Shown: positions 21,701-36,700 of the stretch, one piece after another | How positions within the stretch are numbered: the first letter of the stretch is position 1 | How the letters are laid out: each line of letters opens with the position of its first letter | From: Paragonimus westermani | Lineage: Eukaryota > Platyhelminthes > Trematoda > Plagiorchiida > Troglotrematidae | DNA length: 64,000 nucleotides | Reading direction: 5' to 3' | Assembly (NCBI GenBank): GCA_008508345.1 | Contig: QNGE01000953.1 | Span: 124,001 to 188,000 of the forward strand | Position numbers and translations under genes: made by a program | The notes under the pieces: model-generated | Databases searched by the model: none | What the model was told of the DNA's origin: nothing | What the model saw: only the letters and a program-made list of their open reading frames with translations

Positions 21701-24700
21701 TGTTTTGTGGCAGGGCATCAGAAGGAATTATAAGTTCAAGTTGCATATCTACATCAACTGCCGGGATGAACTTCTATACTTTTTACAAATTATTCACAAG
21801 GCCAGTCAGCAATTAGGTAAAAATTTCGAGGTGGAGTGTACTTTAACAACTCGCTCCGCCGTCAATTTTGTAGATCCATTATTATCCTTCGATTTGTCAG
21901 AGTTTATTTCAAAAGACGGAATCCAGTTGCCCGCGGATTTTTTTAATTTGCACCAGCGCTGTTCGACAGTTCCTCTCCCTACATACAGAAGTGTTAATCA
22001 TGAAAGTTGTAACCGCAAACCTATTTACTCGTAGTCTCTATGTGCAGTTTGTATAGTATTTGGTGTCTTTATTTCAAGGACGAATCAAAACAACTAGGCT
22101 AATCGATATCTTGCGACATTCTGTTCTCTGTTTCGAAAGAGCTTACCGGCGTTTGTTTTGAGTAGCACATTCAGCACACTTCATTCAGGAAGACTCGGCG
22201 GTGGCAACGTAATTAAGCAAGAAATACAAGCTAACCATTAGGTGCAGGACAATATATGATTTCAACGCCAAATGTATGACGTACCTTTGCAGCTGGAGTG
22301 CAAAGAAAGACAACATCAGAACCTCCTGAGAAAACATTATTAGAGACAAAAAACAGAAAGATATCGACAGCTGAAGAAGAATTGCAAAATCAGTGGCTCA
22401 TCGATACATTGGAGTGTCAGCACAACCAGGACTAACCCGTTTGACGGGTAGGCTGTTTTTCACGGGAAAGTATCTGTGTGAAAAACGCAGAAGTAAACAA
22501 CTAACCCGTTGTACAAAAGTGTTTCAAGTAAACTGAGAATACACGGTAAGGGGAAATGGTGACCATTTAGATAGGCAGCATCGAACGACGAGTGCATTAC
22601 ACAAAATGGATGAAGTAGTTGCGGTGAGTGACGATCACAAACACGTGAGAAACCGGATTTAATCGGCAATCCACTGTATTGAGGGTTGACTTACTAGCAA
22701 CACCGTCATAGTTGGTTGGGTAGTTTTCAACCTTACCAATCCAGGTTGCCTAGCTCCGACAGCCTTCCACTGTGCTGATTCCACAGACCATAGCTTGATC
22801 GCCAAGAACCCCAATCGATTCAGGTTCGATGAGCGGGGTCTGTGTTGCTGCATTTAGCCCGTCATTGTCTGATTATCCAAGGCTGCCTACTATTTTCTGT
22901 GGGTTGAGTGCGTAGTGTTTGCGAGCAAAACGCACACGATGTGTTGTCTAATAAGGTGAAATACTATGAGCTGGGCTGCCTGAGTGATGGCACCCAACAG
23001 CGCAGATAATTGAACAGTTGTTACGGTCACAAGGTGACCGTATCACACTGTATTAATGTTGGGTAGAATAAGTAACGACGATTACGGTAAGGGGATGTGG
23101 GTAACGATTTATGAGCTGAGAACCGGTCATTTCTTTTGAAATACAACCACTCCACCCGAGTTTCTTTCTTGTTCGACATATCGCATCCCTGAACGCTTAT
23201 AGTGACACCTACGCTCGTCACAGTAGATCAAATGAATCGTTCTTTGCCGGATGCTGTGAAATTGGACATCTAATGAAGGACACTTTATTCCGTCAAGGTT
23301 TGCGCAAAATAAGCGTGACGGCAGTTGAATTTAGAATGCCTAGTGAACCAAGGAGAATTGTGCTGTGAATGTAATCCGTTATCCTGCTTTCAAGACGTTT
23401 GAACTACCGTTTATCAAACCGGAAGATCACAGTTTATATCACTAAATGCAAGAGGGCGGATGCAGTTTGCTACGACCGAGTGACTTTCTCTGAACCCAGG
23501 TGTTGTTGAGGCACACAGATGTACTGACCGTTATAAAAGTTGATTGGGAGATTTTATTTCTCCCCATGAAGCTGCAGTCAGTGGTCACCGAAATCTTCAC
23601 CACTTCTAGAGAACAAAATTCTTAAGTAGGTTAATTTAAGCAGACTGTGTCCAGACCTATTCGAAGGACATTCTTTGATATTTGTGTTATGAATTTGTCG
23701 GAACCAATAACAGTTGGCTTTGCCTTCTGTGTCTGACTTTCAGTTCTACTAGCTGCCGATTCTGCTTTAAATATCTCCAAAAATGCTGCGTTTGGTTCTT
23801 CGCCAGAACAATCAGGTTGTTAACACAGATAAACCTGCTGACCAAATCTCCTTAAAACTGGTAATAAGGACCGAATAATCAAACCCTGTTAATGCTACCA
23901 CCTTATACCTTTCTGTGTTGCACATCAAGAACGATGGAAGGCTACCCCCGACAAACGTCACGCAGTGATCTCAGGACATAATCTTGGAACGCAGATGATG
24001 CGGTTGAATGGTATTCTTGCTAAGTTTAGAAAATATTTTAGAAACGAAGTACGAACGTTAAGTGTTTGGTGGAGGATCTTAGGTTGTATGGGGCGGCTGT
24101 TCGGTTATGAGATTACCGGGATGTGTGAGTAGCACAAACTGACTCGACACGTTTCTACCAGTAATAGGGTTTCCAATATTTTATCAGAGCGTGTATTGTT
24201 ATACACTTCACTTACTTAGACATTGTTACTTTAGCCCGGAGACGCGATTCTCGGGCGTCTTCGAGTGTGAAATACTCGTGTAAACGCACTGACCGGAGAT
24301 CAGTCCGTAGGCAGAGTCGTACGATAAGGTCGCTCAAACAGGTCTGGTCAAGGTGATACCTCGGATCGGAATTTTTCGGAGTTGTTTGGGGAACCTCGGT
24401 CTGAGTTGTAGCAACCTCTCCAATTCTTGGAAAGGACCGCTAGTCCAGTGAGTGTTCTTCTGTAGTGATGCACTGATGGAGCGGCTGAGTAGCTCTTCCT
24501 CCGTATTGGTTTCTAGATAAGGAGGCACATCGTCAAGTGATCATTTGCCACCAGTGCGGGAACAGTTGGAAAGCCTAGATGTTCTGAAGTGATTATTCTT
24601 CTGTTGTAAAAATGGACAGCTTGGTCTTTAGACTTTTTCACGTATAGATGCCTCTCACTAGGTAAGTAACATCACAAAACAAAACTATCGAATTCAATAC

Positions 24701-27700
24701 GGCATACTGCACACTGGTCTACACAGTTGACATTCTTCCACATTCGTCGCCATCATTTCAATACCACCTTCGATTTACTCAGATTCACGTGCCAATTCAC
24801 TGAGTTCGTCTTTGTCCGCTTTTCGGGAAAATTTACCAATCTTTTAACTCACCAATATGAGCTTGTTTTAGCTCGCCATTCTCCTCAGTTGTTTACACAT
24901 GAGCACTCTTTAAAGCAACACATACAATCCTCTGAAATTAGATGGGATATTTCGTAGGACCAATTCTGTGGAGGCTGTATTCTAAGAATTCCTTTAAACT
25001 ACTGATGAATAATTGAGGTTTAGTTTGTTTTCAAGTTGACCATCACTCACATTTGATCGCAACCTTCGCAATCAGATAGACTTTCCAGCCAGTCACTTCC
25101 GAAAAGAAGCACTAGACTCGAGTTTCGCTCATTAGAGCTCGTCAGTGGTACATATCCTTGCCACGGCCGAGATTTGAACCCTGGCTATTACAATTATGAG
25201 GCAACCGTGCTGATCACTGTGCCATTTGAAAGAGGCGGGCCGCAAAATTTACCTGAATGCGAAGGCTGCGATCAAATGTGAGTGATGGTCGAATTGAAAT
25301 TAAACTGAATCCCCGACTACTCATCAGAAATCTGAAATATCGCCTTGCAGGTTTGATGAGATCAGTGATCTCGACGTGCCTCGGAAGTCCTAATCGCGGG
25401 GTTATCGATTGGAATTAACAGGACAGCTATTGTGTCTCCTCTCGAGACGATCGGGCAACCTGATCAATGCTCACAAGCGAAATTGGTCAAGTGTTAAGAT
25501 TTGATTATTCGGTCATGCCCCATGTGAGATCAGTGGCGCAGTGATCAACACGGTTGTCTCATGATTGGAATGGTCGGAGTTCAAATCCCGGCCGTGGCAA
25601 GCATATGCACTACTGACGAGCTCTACTAAGAGCGAAACTCGAGTCTAGTGCTTGTTATCGAAAGACATCGGCTGGCTGGGAAGTCTATCTGAATGCAAAG
25701 GTTGCGATCAAATGTGAGTGAAGCTCAACTTGGAAATTTCCCCATATTGTTATTTATTTCGGTTCAAATATTCTAGTGTCATTAACCGGCCGACCCGATT
25801 ATTGCTATCTTACCTCTGCCTGAAAAGAGTTCAAGATTCAATCAGTTTATTCTTATTTTCATCGAAGTATTCCTCAGCGGATCTGCGACACTGGCCGCGC
25901 ATCACATTTTCTCACTCTACTGCGAATCAAGATATTTATTCACGCATCAACCAAACTGAAAGCTTTTTTCGTGATGAACTGAACATTTGCTAGGGAAAAC
26001 AAATTCGTCAGCAGTAGGCAGCTTCCCGGACGATTAGCATTAGTGATACCGATTCTGTGATTGTTTCGCTTTTGCGTTGAATGAACTCGATTTTCTGCAG
26101 GTGGTATAATGCGCTTGAACCCCGGTTGGTGCATGTGATTCCGAAAACTTTTGTTATTGAAACTTGGCCCCTGGCATTCTATGATAGCCTTTTGTACACT
26201 GTGACTTAATAAGATGTGCTTTACTATCGTGTCGATCGCAGTAGATACATTTTACTCTGGAACGCTACTCGATTTAATCTAACGGGTAGTATTCTGTTCC
26301 GAACAAACCGTACCTGTTGCCACGATTTTCCAATGCTAGCCCTATCATTGGATCCATCAATCAGAGATATATGGTTTTGGAGGCGGATATTGCCGTAAAG
26401 GGTCGTTCAAAATCCCGGTTGTTGTCTCCCAGGTGTTAACATCACCGTCAAGCCAACAGAATAGTCGTCACATTCTTCTTTGCACTTAACACTTTGTTTA
26501 AATAGACCGCAAGGACTGGTATATTTGGTGTGTGACGATTCGTGAAAGTTCGCAATTAGTTTGCCAATTATCTGCCTCAATATGAAGACAACGTGGAAAC
26601 TGCCATCATCAAACTTCCCTTTTGAACGTCAGTCACATTCTGAGGAACCTTACTCCATGTATGCATTGGTGTTTGCGAGTCCTATTCTGTAATCAAGCTG
26701 CTAACGTGGAACATCATTAAGGGAGGGTATTTTTACATGCAGTTGACAAAAGATTTCAGCGGCACAGTTACCAAACCCATTCGTGAATCTCGTCATAAAT
26801 TTACATCCCGGTGGGCAGAATGCCAGTTGGATTAATTCGTCTCCGGGGTCTTTCGCGGTATTGATCCACTGTTGAGGTTGACAGTCATTTTCCCAGCTAA
26901 AATATTGATGTAGCAGGTGCGGCTTTACCTGATCGGCGTGTAGACGATTGTCCAACACTCCTCAATGGCTGAACGCTCACACTGTGCTAGCACCAGAACT
27001 CTGCCGGTTAATTCTTTTGCTCTTTCCGTTTGAAAGTATATCGCCCCAATGCTGTGGTCAGTGAAATCTGCCATCACAATGTTCCTCTTAAATTCGTAAG
27101 CATCAGTGTCAGTGGTTGGTTAACTGGCTCTCAGTGCACTCTTCTGAAGGCTGTCTGAATTCCGTCGGTCAAAAGGATTCGTAAAGTGGTCACATAACTG
27201 AAAGGAAAATTTTACGAATAAACCGCAGTTCACCGATTGACCCCGAATCTAACTCAAAGTGTGCTCAGAATTCAATCTGAAGGCCCGTCCACTTTTTTGT
27301 AGCCTTTTTGAAGGTGATTCAACTTCAGCATAACCAATCGTACTTTCGAGAAACACTACTGATGGCCCTCCGAGTTTTGACTTTGCAGCTCCGATTGGGG
27401 TCAGGATGTCTGAATTCATTTTGCGTCAACCTCTGCGTGTGCAGTGTGTTTCCACTGTGTGTTATTTGTCATCCCAATGTTAGTTCTGTATACGACGTTA
27501 GTAACCTAGCATATTTCTAGATCGTGCGATGTAGCAAACGGGTTTTGTTAATAAAGGACTTGGCCGTATGTTTACAGTTAATGTTATTCTGCTTCCATTC
27601 TGCGTGTCAGAAAACTTTTTGACAACCTCATAAGTTCCGAGTCGATCACGATGTCTGTCGGGGCTGAAGAATCATCCCCAAAGACCTTTCGCCTGATTTG

Positions 27701-30700
27701 AAAACTACGCAATAGGACAGTGCTTCCAAAGTTGGCTGAGAGTGTACAATTCGTATTGTTGTAGGCATCAACTAGTAGGTTGAGACTTTCAGTCCTTTCG
27801 GTCATCAACTACTTCGATTTTACGGTATGCCCTCTTTCACCAGTAGCCGACTAAATGGTGATTACCTTCAAGTCATACACGGCTGTACCATCTCATCAAT
27901 CCCAGTGTATGTCCCAACGGCTCCATTTCCAATAGATCCCACTGATAGGTGATCTGCTCAACAAGAAGAAAAACCACGTCACATCATTCTTCCTTCAAAT
28001 CTTCTACCACTACCACAACGCTAATTTCTTTGTTGGTGCGTGCGACACATGGCGTGTGCGTCTTTCTGGTTGTCGCACCGGTTCTGGATATAATGAATTT
28101 GAGGGATGTCGTCAGTTTCAGCGTGCGATCCGCTGATTTTGATTTACACCACACTATTTATTGGCATCGTTTTCCTATAGTAGTGAGACTGGAATTAAAC
28201 TTAGTTCAGCACACGAGGAAGCGCCCGGATATTCTTAACATGTGACCGAACTATCAAGACTGAGTCCAGTGGTGTGGTAAACGTTAACTGAGACACGATG
28301 GTATCAGTTATTCGACCATTCTTGAAAACGATGCTTTCTCCAGACAAAGCTTGCTATATCACGTTTTTCAGTACAACACAGTTGCGGGACCAATGTTGAT
28401 GGGAATTTTGCAATTAAAATCGACTCAGTAAAAGTTTGTGAGTGGCGGCAGCATAATCGTCGCGTCAGTATGAATGAGTAAGTACATTTAATTTCTTCAC
28501 TCGCCACAGTCTTTACAGACACTCTCCCAACGCCCCTTCCAGTTGTGGATAGATGCCGTCATAAAGATATTGGTGGTGTTTGCATTTTCTTGGTCAACTG
28601 TACCTACTGCTTTGAAACCCAGTAAAATAAGTGAAGTTAGTCCGAGTGTATTAACTCAGCTGCATTGAAACTTTGTACCGAGTCTACAAATTTAGTACCG
28701 CCACTTGCGTTGAGATGAAAGGTGGTTCTTTCGGTTGGTGAATTTTGATCTTATAATAAGTGCGGAAGGTTTACAGGGTATATTCGTAATCACTCTAATC
28801 ACAGCACACAAAGAATGCAAGCCAATTTGGCCGAGACGGCGGGAACGAATGAACAGGCCATTTTCACCCACGGAGGATGGTCGGATAGCATTGGTCAAAT
28901 AGTGACCGCAGTTAGCCGGCAGGTGAATTACGATCGAATGGGCGCACGACAGATTACATTTAGTGTAAGTCTCCCAGAATGTTCAGTAGTGTACAAAGTC
29001 GCAGACCAAGATATCTTTTGTGAAAAGGAACACCGCGCAAACAGCAGCTCTCCGAAACCGCCAGCATCAAACTATCACCAGCTTTGACCAGTCAGCTCTA
29101 AACCACGCGAAGACCAAGCAAGCGTGAGCCGTCTGTTACAAATCGCCCCCTGAAAGATACAAAAATTGTGCCTTCATCAAACTCGATAGCACATTGACTT
29201 TCCTTCAACGAAACTCAATCCAGCCCCTCGTAAGGGCTATTTAGTGACCTGCCGGAAATCAGCAGCAGCCGTAAAAGACTTGTCGACTTTGGCGAGAGAT
29301 TTTTCAATAAATGTGCTCACAGACTTCCCTGCTATCCATTAGTAATTCCCTATCATGTGTTTCACTTAAAACAACCTGGCGCTAATGACTCAGAAGTGCG
29401 AGTTGGACGATGAGCTGTCGTATAGATTAAACTTAATCCTAAATCCCTAACAACCATCGTGTCATAGCCCTGGCTTTAATTTACTGTCTGTCAAAAAAAA
29501 TCGCCCATGTCAATCAGGGCGCTCCTTTCCGAACGTGTGTTATTTGTCTCAACTGCTGCTAGAACAGGACTTAAATTGCCACAAGTCGCACAGTTAACTG
29601 TTCCTCGTCCTCCAGTTTACTAGTTTTGTTATCTTGTTCACAATTGTGCTTATGTGAATTTTTTGGAGTCAAGTCAATGATACTTCTAATGTTGACGGCA
29701 AAACTATGTGTCCTGAATGATATGACGTTTGGACAGCTACAGATAACTGGTGGAAAGAAGCGGATCTTGCCACCACTTGAACGTTCTGTTTACATAAAGA
29801 GCTTGGTATGATCAAAAAAGCGATTGCCTGGAATAAACTAAGCTGTTAGCGTCTTTAAAAACCACCTGAGAATGTGGAGGTTTCATATACTGAATGTAAG
29901 CCGTAACAAATGGTTGTTAAAGATGTGCGGTCGTTATCGGTATAGTTCGGTAAGTGTGGCAGATAATAGGCTTTTTTGTTTAAACCCAGTGCACATCCTT
30001 GAACCACTTGTTTCTTTCTCACACAACCTAATCGATAACTCTGTGTGTGGGAATCGTTGTAAAGATTTGTTAAAAGTAGTGTTCTATAGAACGCGCCTTC
30101 GGTTGTGAGTAGTATAGCGTGGGCATTCAAAAATTAGAAGGTAGGCCCCAACCAGGAAGACGACAGACCAGAACCGACTACTGGAAAGTGTGTGTGCGCT
30201 ATGGGGAACGTGTCACCAAGCCATATGACGATGTATTACTACCGGGGGCATGTGGACACCCGTCAGTCATGCAAATAAGTGGATGCATTCGTTGTTCTGT
30301 GTTTTCACATAAATTGTAAGAGATTTCATGCAGTATGCAAATTCGCAGACCAAGTGTCCTTTGCGTTTGTAACAGTAGTTTCTATCGGTATCAGACTATA
30401 AGAACTGTTCGGTTCGTCATTTCATTGGTGACCCGTGAGGACAGGCGTGTTGCCTTGAAATGAACCATTGACTAGTTCGAAAACTGCACTGGTGGATAGT
30501 GTGTTTCGGTGTAGCATTTCGGAAGAATGTTTAGATCTAACTGATCATACTGGATTACAATGTTGTTGGTTAGCCGTATCTTGAAAGTTTTGTTCAGCGA
30601 GTTCAGCTATCAATAAATGTAACGAGGGAGTACAACTATCAGGGCACACTTTGACCTGCACCCTGGGATCTGGAATTTCATGTACACTACACATTGAATT

Positions 30701-33700
30701 CTTCTCGAACCATCCTGAGCGAAACCACTTAACCGTATTGCATTTTTTTGGACCACAGGAAAAGAAAGGTTCATTAACAAAATTACTTTTGACGCAAACA
30801 AAAGTGAAGCTGCGCTTAACCGATTGAGTTGGAAGACGCAGATTAGACATGTGTAAATGTGTGGGTACATTAACATCAATAAAATGCAAATCAAACATTT
30901 CCCGATCAAAAACAAGTCAAGAACGCTTCTGCCACAAGTTTGGTCAATTAACGCAATGTTTTATGCAATTTTGAAGGTAGAATACTTGGAATGATTTTTC
31001 GGGGCATAAACCGGATGTCAATCACAACCTAAGAGTTAAGAGTGAACTGCGCGAAAGTTATTAGTTGAGTTGAGTGGTTACTCATACTTTTACCTAACTT
31101 ACTGTACTCTGAACGCCCCCCCCCTATCTGATTGAAGATTTTGGATTCACGCAAGAAATACAAGTTTATAGTTTAGAGAATGCATCTGTCTTGAGCTTTG
31201 TTCTTGTTAATACAAATGTGAAGATATATCTTCAAACAGTACATCCAAGCACATTCGTTTAAATGCGTAGATGTATTGGTTCACACAAGACGAAGACCAC
31301 ACTGGCCAAATACGAAAACGCACTGAATAATCTAGTTTTTGATTTGTCATCTTCAAATCAAGAATGACGAAATATAATCTTCGTAAACCGAATGTTGTGC
31401 AGTTTCCAGTAAGATAATAACTTATTTCACTCTTGAAATTATAGTTGTAGAATTATTGGTACGATGTCAGCAATCCCATCGACGGTGTGTCATAACTTCA
31501 GTACCGCAAAAGTAGGCTTGTGCGCAAGGTTTATAGTTTCGCAATCGGATTATGGTAAATTTTGTACCTGACAGACTTTTGTTTGAAGCGTACAACGCGG
31601 TAGACCTGAGAGGTTCCAAAACAAAATTTAAGTCATAATGGAATTGTATAAACTAAAATAGTGATGCCTCATTTTAACAAAATATCTGTATTTTCTGGCT
31701 AGTTGTATAAACACACCTTCTCAAAACTACCCTCAAAGGATGCGTTGGAAGGCGTAAAGTGTTCTTGAAACAGTTAAAAACACAAGTTGTATGTGCTAAC
31801 CGTTCTTGCGTTTCCCCTGACAAAACATTTTATCAAACATATATTGTTTAGGCATCTGTGGTCACGCCGTGGGCGTGAAACGAATTGACAGCTTGGACGA
31901 AGATGGCAATTCGTTGTTCTACCCAGGCAACATTCGAGACGGGATTATGGTCTCCAGTTTATTCATGAATTCCTCTCAAACGGTAAGCGCATTGTTTTGA
32001 CAAAAGCATGTGTCGAGTGGTAAATGGGTCGGTTGCTGATGTATATGAGCCACTACTGTCGGATGCGACTCTTGACGTGTGTTTCTAATCGCAAACCGCC
32101 TGAATAATGGCAATCGTGTAAATTCTGACACGGAACAAAACATCTGGGTTGTCACTGTCAAGACGTTTTTGTTGATCGCAGAATCTCGTCCTTATTCATC
32201 ATTGTTGTTATATGCTAAAACCAAGTGTCCACAATCAAGTTTACAGAGTTGGCTCGGAGAAGACATTCTAATTTGCATAAATTTGCTAGATCTGGCGTTA
32301 CAATTAAGTGAAAAACGCAAGAAATCTACATGCTTGGACATCACTCTCGATCACAATGGTGACAATGGTTAAAATTAGGACATATGGTTCGCATAACCGG
32401 AAAAAGAATATACAGCCATTAATAAGTCACCGTTATTACAATGCTAAACCAAACTCATGATAATGAATTTAGATGCGACCCAACTGTGAAATGACCCAAC
32501 AACAAGGGTAATCGTGTTGCTCCAAAGGTGACTAGAGACAATGCACGAACAGAATTGTTTTGCCCTACCATCCTTGCATACTGTGACTTAAACACGTGTT
32601 AAATTGATCGTGCTCTTAACTGCACAAAATTATGTGTAAAGTAAAACGTCTCTGTGGACGTGCGATTTTACAGTGTTCTCTATGATGGACGTTTTTTGGT
32701 AGTTTGATGTGAAAAAATTCACTTGATGACCAAATATTCGGAGCAAAAGAAGATAATCTTCTAAAAATGTTACTACGACTACCCTTATTTCCACTTACGG
32801 AATTTTTGGGTATTATGTCATTTAGACATCTGTCACCGAAGTACTTTGCTTGCCATGTTGAATCGTTGCTGTATACTGACTCACATCCTTCTGAGCGAAT
32901 TATTTAAACTTATAGTGATTCCGAGCAATAAGATCTTCAAAGGCATAATGTGTTATTACCAAAAGCACGTAATACGACGCTGCTGAATGTTTTCGCATCG
33001 ATGGTTCCAAAATATGTTTAATCGAAATAAAACGAATGATCTTATTCTTTCGTCTAAAAAGTGTAATTGGTTAATCAGCTGAAGCATAAACAGGTTAGAC
33101 ACGAAATGTTTATTTCTCGTGTTTCGGATCCCACTGTCACGTTCGTTTGCCCACTGTTTTTTGCTTGCCTAACGTGCAAAAGAATGACAACAAATATGAG
33201 CTCTGCTGCCACCAGTGCTACTTCATACTGATGACACCAAACCACACAAGTGGTTGTAGAGTTAGTCATGAAAAGACAATCGATTCCTTGTTGTGAACGT
33301 TAGAAAACTTCTCGGTAACATACAAACGAAAAAATGGGAATGCATTTGTACAGTGTGTCATTTAAGCAAATTCTCCTGAATATTGTCGTGTTCGCAATAA
33401 TGAATTTATATTCATTGAGTATTTGTGGGTACTGCAAAACAATCTGAATTGTTAATAGACTTACCGCGTCATGATGCAAGCTGTTAACAAGTCGATTGGC
33501 CACGAAAAAGCGTATCTTCTTGAATGCAGCATGAGGGTGTACGCTACATTTGCACAACATCTTCGTCAGTTTAAAACAAGCCAGAAATCGAGTTATCCAT
33601 ATGCGGCGAGCGGCTGATGCAGCTGGCTCTAGGTGACGTCTCAACATATTAGGAGTGATAATTTCATGCACATAGATCACAGTTTGATAAATAAAGGTAT

Positions 33701-36700
33701 TGTGCAATTATTTGCTACTCCGGTAAAGGTAATCGACTCAACGCACGAACACATATATTAGTTCAGATCGTTGTACTGGTGTTTTGAACCTAGACGTTAA
33801 TAGTAATATAGCAGTGTACTACACAACCAAGTGAGTTGCATAAAGTGTACTTTCCATGAATACTGTAGACAGTTTTCAGCAGTGCTAAGGTACTGAGCCT
33901 CATGGTGTAATTGAAGGTAACCTCTGATGTACGGACCTGCGGAATTGATCACAATGGAACTTTGACTTTAGAATGCCTTAACCAATTAGTAACGGGAAGC
34001 CACTTGCCCTGAGCATTGTCTTCATTATTAACCTATCACTAGACAAGACCTGTTCTCGGCAGATTTGTTTGCCGATGGTTCACAGTAAACATGCTTATGC
34101 ATGAACATGCAAAACGTCGACATTTTTGTACATTCCTGTCTGAATCCGTTTCGCAGTTGAATCGAAACTCTCCATCACAGAATATTCGTAGCTATTTTGA
34201 GATCATTAAAAAATATGCTGAATGTTGTGAGCCCATTTTTGACCTGAGTATGCTTTTTAAAAGCTTCAATGACTGCATGTGAAAAATAGTCTCCTGTGTG
34301 CAGTGGCATTGCCTTACCTAGATCACTTCAAACACTCGGGACGAGTGAGTATAAGACCGTGTCGCAACATCATACTTAGTTTCAGTGAACTAACAATATT
34401 CTTGCGCAGCCATTTTTATGAAAAAAATATTCACTCTCTACTGCAAGATATATATGCTTAAGGTTATGACGGAAAGTGGCCGAATGAACATGCTTTTTCC
34501 TCTGTGTGAATCTGAATCAGTAGTCGAGAATGGTTTATGATGCACGACTGGTGGAAAACACCAGGCAGTAACTGTTACAATCCGTCAGTTTTGACACTGA
34601 TTGTTTTTAAACTTGAGCATAACGTAAAATTCGGTAACACTGTTAAGGCGATTGTTAACCAAGTAGGTACAAATGACTTTGAAACATTCTGGGTTGTAGG
34701 TTGAAAAGTTTGCCGACGAATATCTACTAAATAGTTCGAAACCTTTCAGTTGGTTTCGTCAGTTTTACTTATCTCTTCATTACCACAACGTCGGAAACTC
34801 GATTTTTCTCAGCTTCCCTCATGTGCACTAAAATCAGTTCCTGATCCGCTCCTTCTCGGAGTATAGGTAAGTTCAGTCATTTTTGCATTCTGACACACTA
34901 AGTTATCGCGGAAGCGACCAGTTATGGCTCACTGTGCCTCTGATCATGCCGCCGAGTAACTGCGGTTAGGAGAAACAGGTTCGGTGGCTGAAAAGCGGGA
35001 TATCTAGAATGCAGGCTATTTGCGTCGGGTTTTACTTCACTAGTATTTAAATATAATCATTTGTAAGAATTAGTTTGTTTTAAGGTGCAAAAGCGGTTCA
35101 ACGAAAGGTTGGACTTAAAAGGATATTCATAATTCTTACGAGTTAAGATGTTAGGAAAGCTGCCATTGAGACTAATAGTTGTCTGAAACAATAAATGGTA
35201 AAGCACAGACTTTCGATTTGGGGCAATGTCGCGGTTAGCCTCTGTGTTTACATTAATGTTAGTAAATTTGTGGACGAAGACGAGGAAAATGAAGATAGGG
35301 AGATATAAAAAACAGTTCTCATCTTAACCTGACGACTGCTTATTCAGAGTGACATCAGGTATAAAATCACCGCCTATAAGGCGAATGCCAACATACTTAA
35401 ATGTTAAAATTGAGCCTTAAAAGTTCATTGTTCATCAGTATAGGAGCTGAAAAGACCCGTGAAATCGCTGTTCCTGACGTTTTGTGACTTGTTTACGATT
35501 TAGTTAGACATGCTGGATGAAGGTACAACTGACATTCCTAGGCATTTCCAGGCAGTCAGTTGAACTGAACTTGTAGGCACAATACGTTTAAGGTGTATAT
35601 TGGATTTTTTGGGAATCCGTCACATTTCCAAAACCACTTTACTTTGGACATTCCCGAGTAATTCTTGCTATTTCAGGGTCAAACCGCACTTTCGGAAGTA
35701 ACCCTGTGGAATTAAAGGTCCTTGAAGTGTTGTAAACATTCGGCATTCTACCTCCGTTGAATACGGTATGCCTGAGGTTCCGCGGAAATAATAACTAGCA
35801 AATTTGACAAAAGCTAACAAAGGCGTTCCACCCAACATATATTTTTCTCGTTTGCATCTAACCATGCCATGACGACTCAGAGAAGAAAGCGGTGCATTGA
35901 AAAATTCTAGAATACCTTAGGCCATACTAAAACTTGTCGCACCATATGTTGTCACATTTTCAAGGAGTGAATTTTTACCCCAAAATTTCCACACATAATA
36001 ACCGTAAGACAACCGCCGGTTAGGTGAAACTTTCTTAAGCTGGTCAGTCAGAATGGCAATGAACTTTAATAGGACAGTTTACAGCAGATTACGACGTTTC
36101 TGCGCTGCCTGCATGCGAATAGGAATCAATAGACTGTCAAATCAGTGCCTTTGTTCTTGACTGTCCGAAGCTTATCTAGAACAGCTAGAATTCATTGTGA
36201 TGCTCGCTTAACCATTGCGACTTCTACAGGGGCGTGAGCAGTCTTCGAGTTTTTATATACCGGGCGGCTGATAAGCACCGCTCGACCCTTATCAGAACGA
36301 ACAGTAGCACTAACAGTGAGCAGAAATGAGGCTACTGACAGTAGGTACACGAAGCAAAAAGTATGCTCTTTTCAACTGTTCCCATGCCAGGAATTTTTTT
36401 TCGGACTATTGAAGTGGTCAAGCATCTCCCCGAGTTTTGAGTTCCACACTCAAAGTACTTGTTTCGCGAAGGTGGTTTGGACAACTGCTATCAAAACAAT
36501 TAAGTACTGGTGGAATTAATTTCTACTTTGTCAATGTGATCCGTAAAATGTGACCGGTAATAATGGTTGTTAGTTTATTTTCAGTTGCGGACAGGTAGGA
36601 CAGCTTGTTCCAGATAAATGCCAGTGGCAGGAAAAGAGTATTCATTTATGACGGCCTTCTTTGAAAAATGAAGGGGAAGCGTATTATGTGTAAGGGTTCT

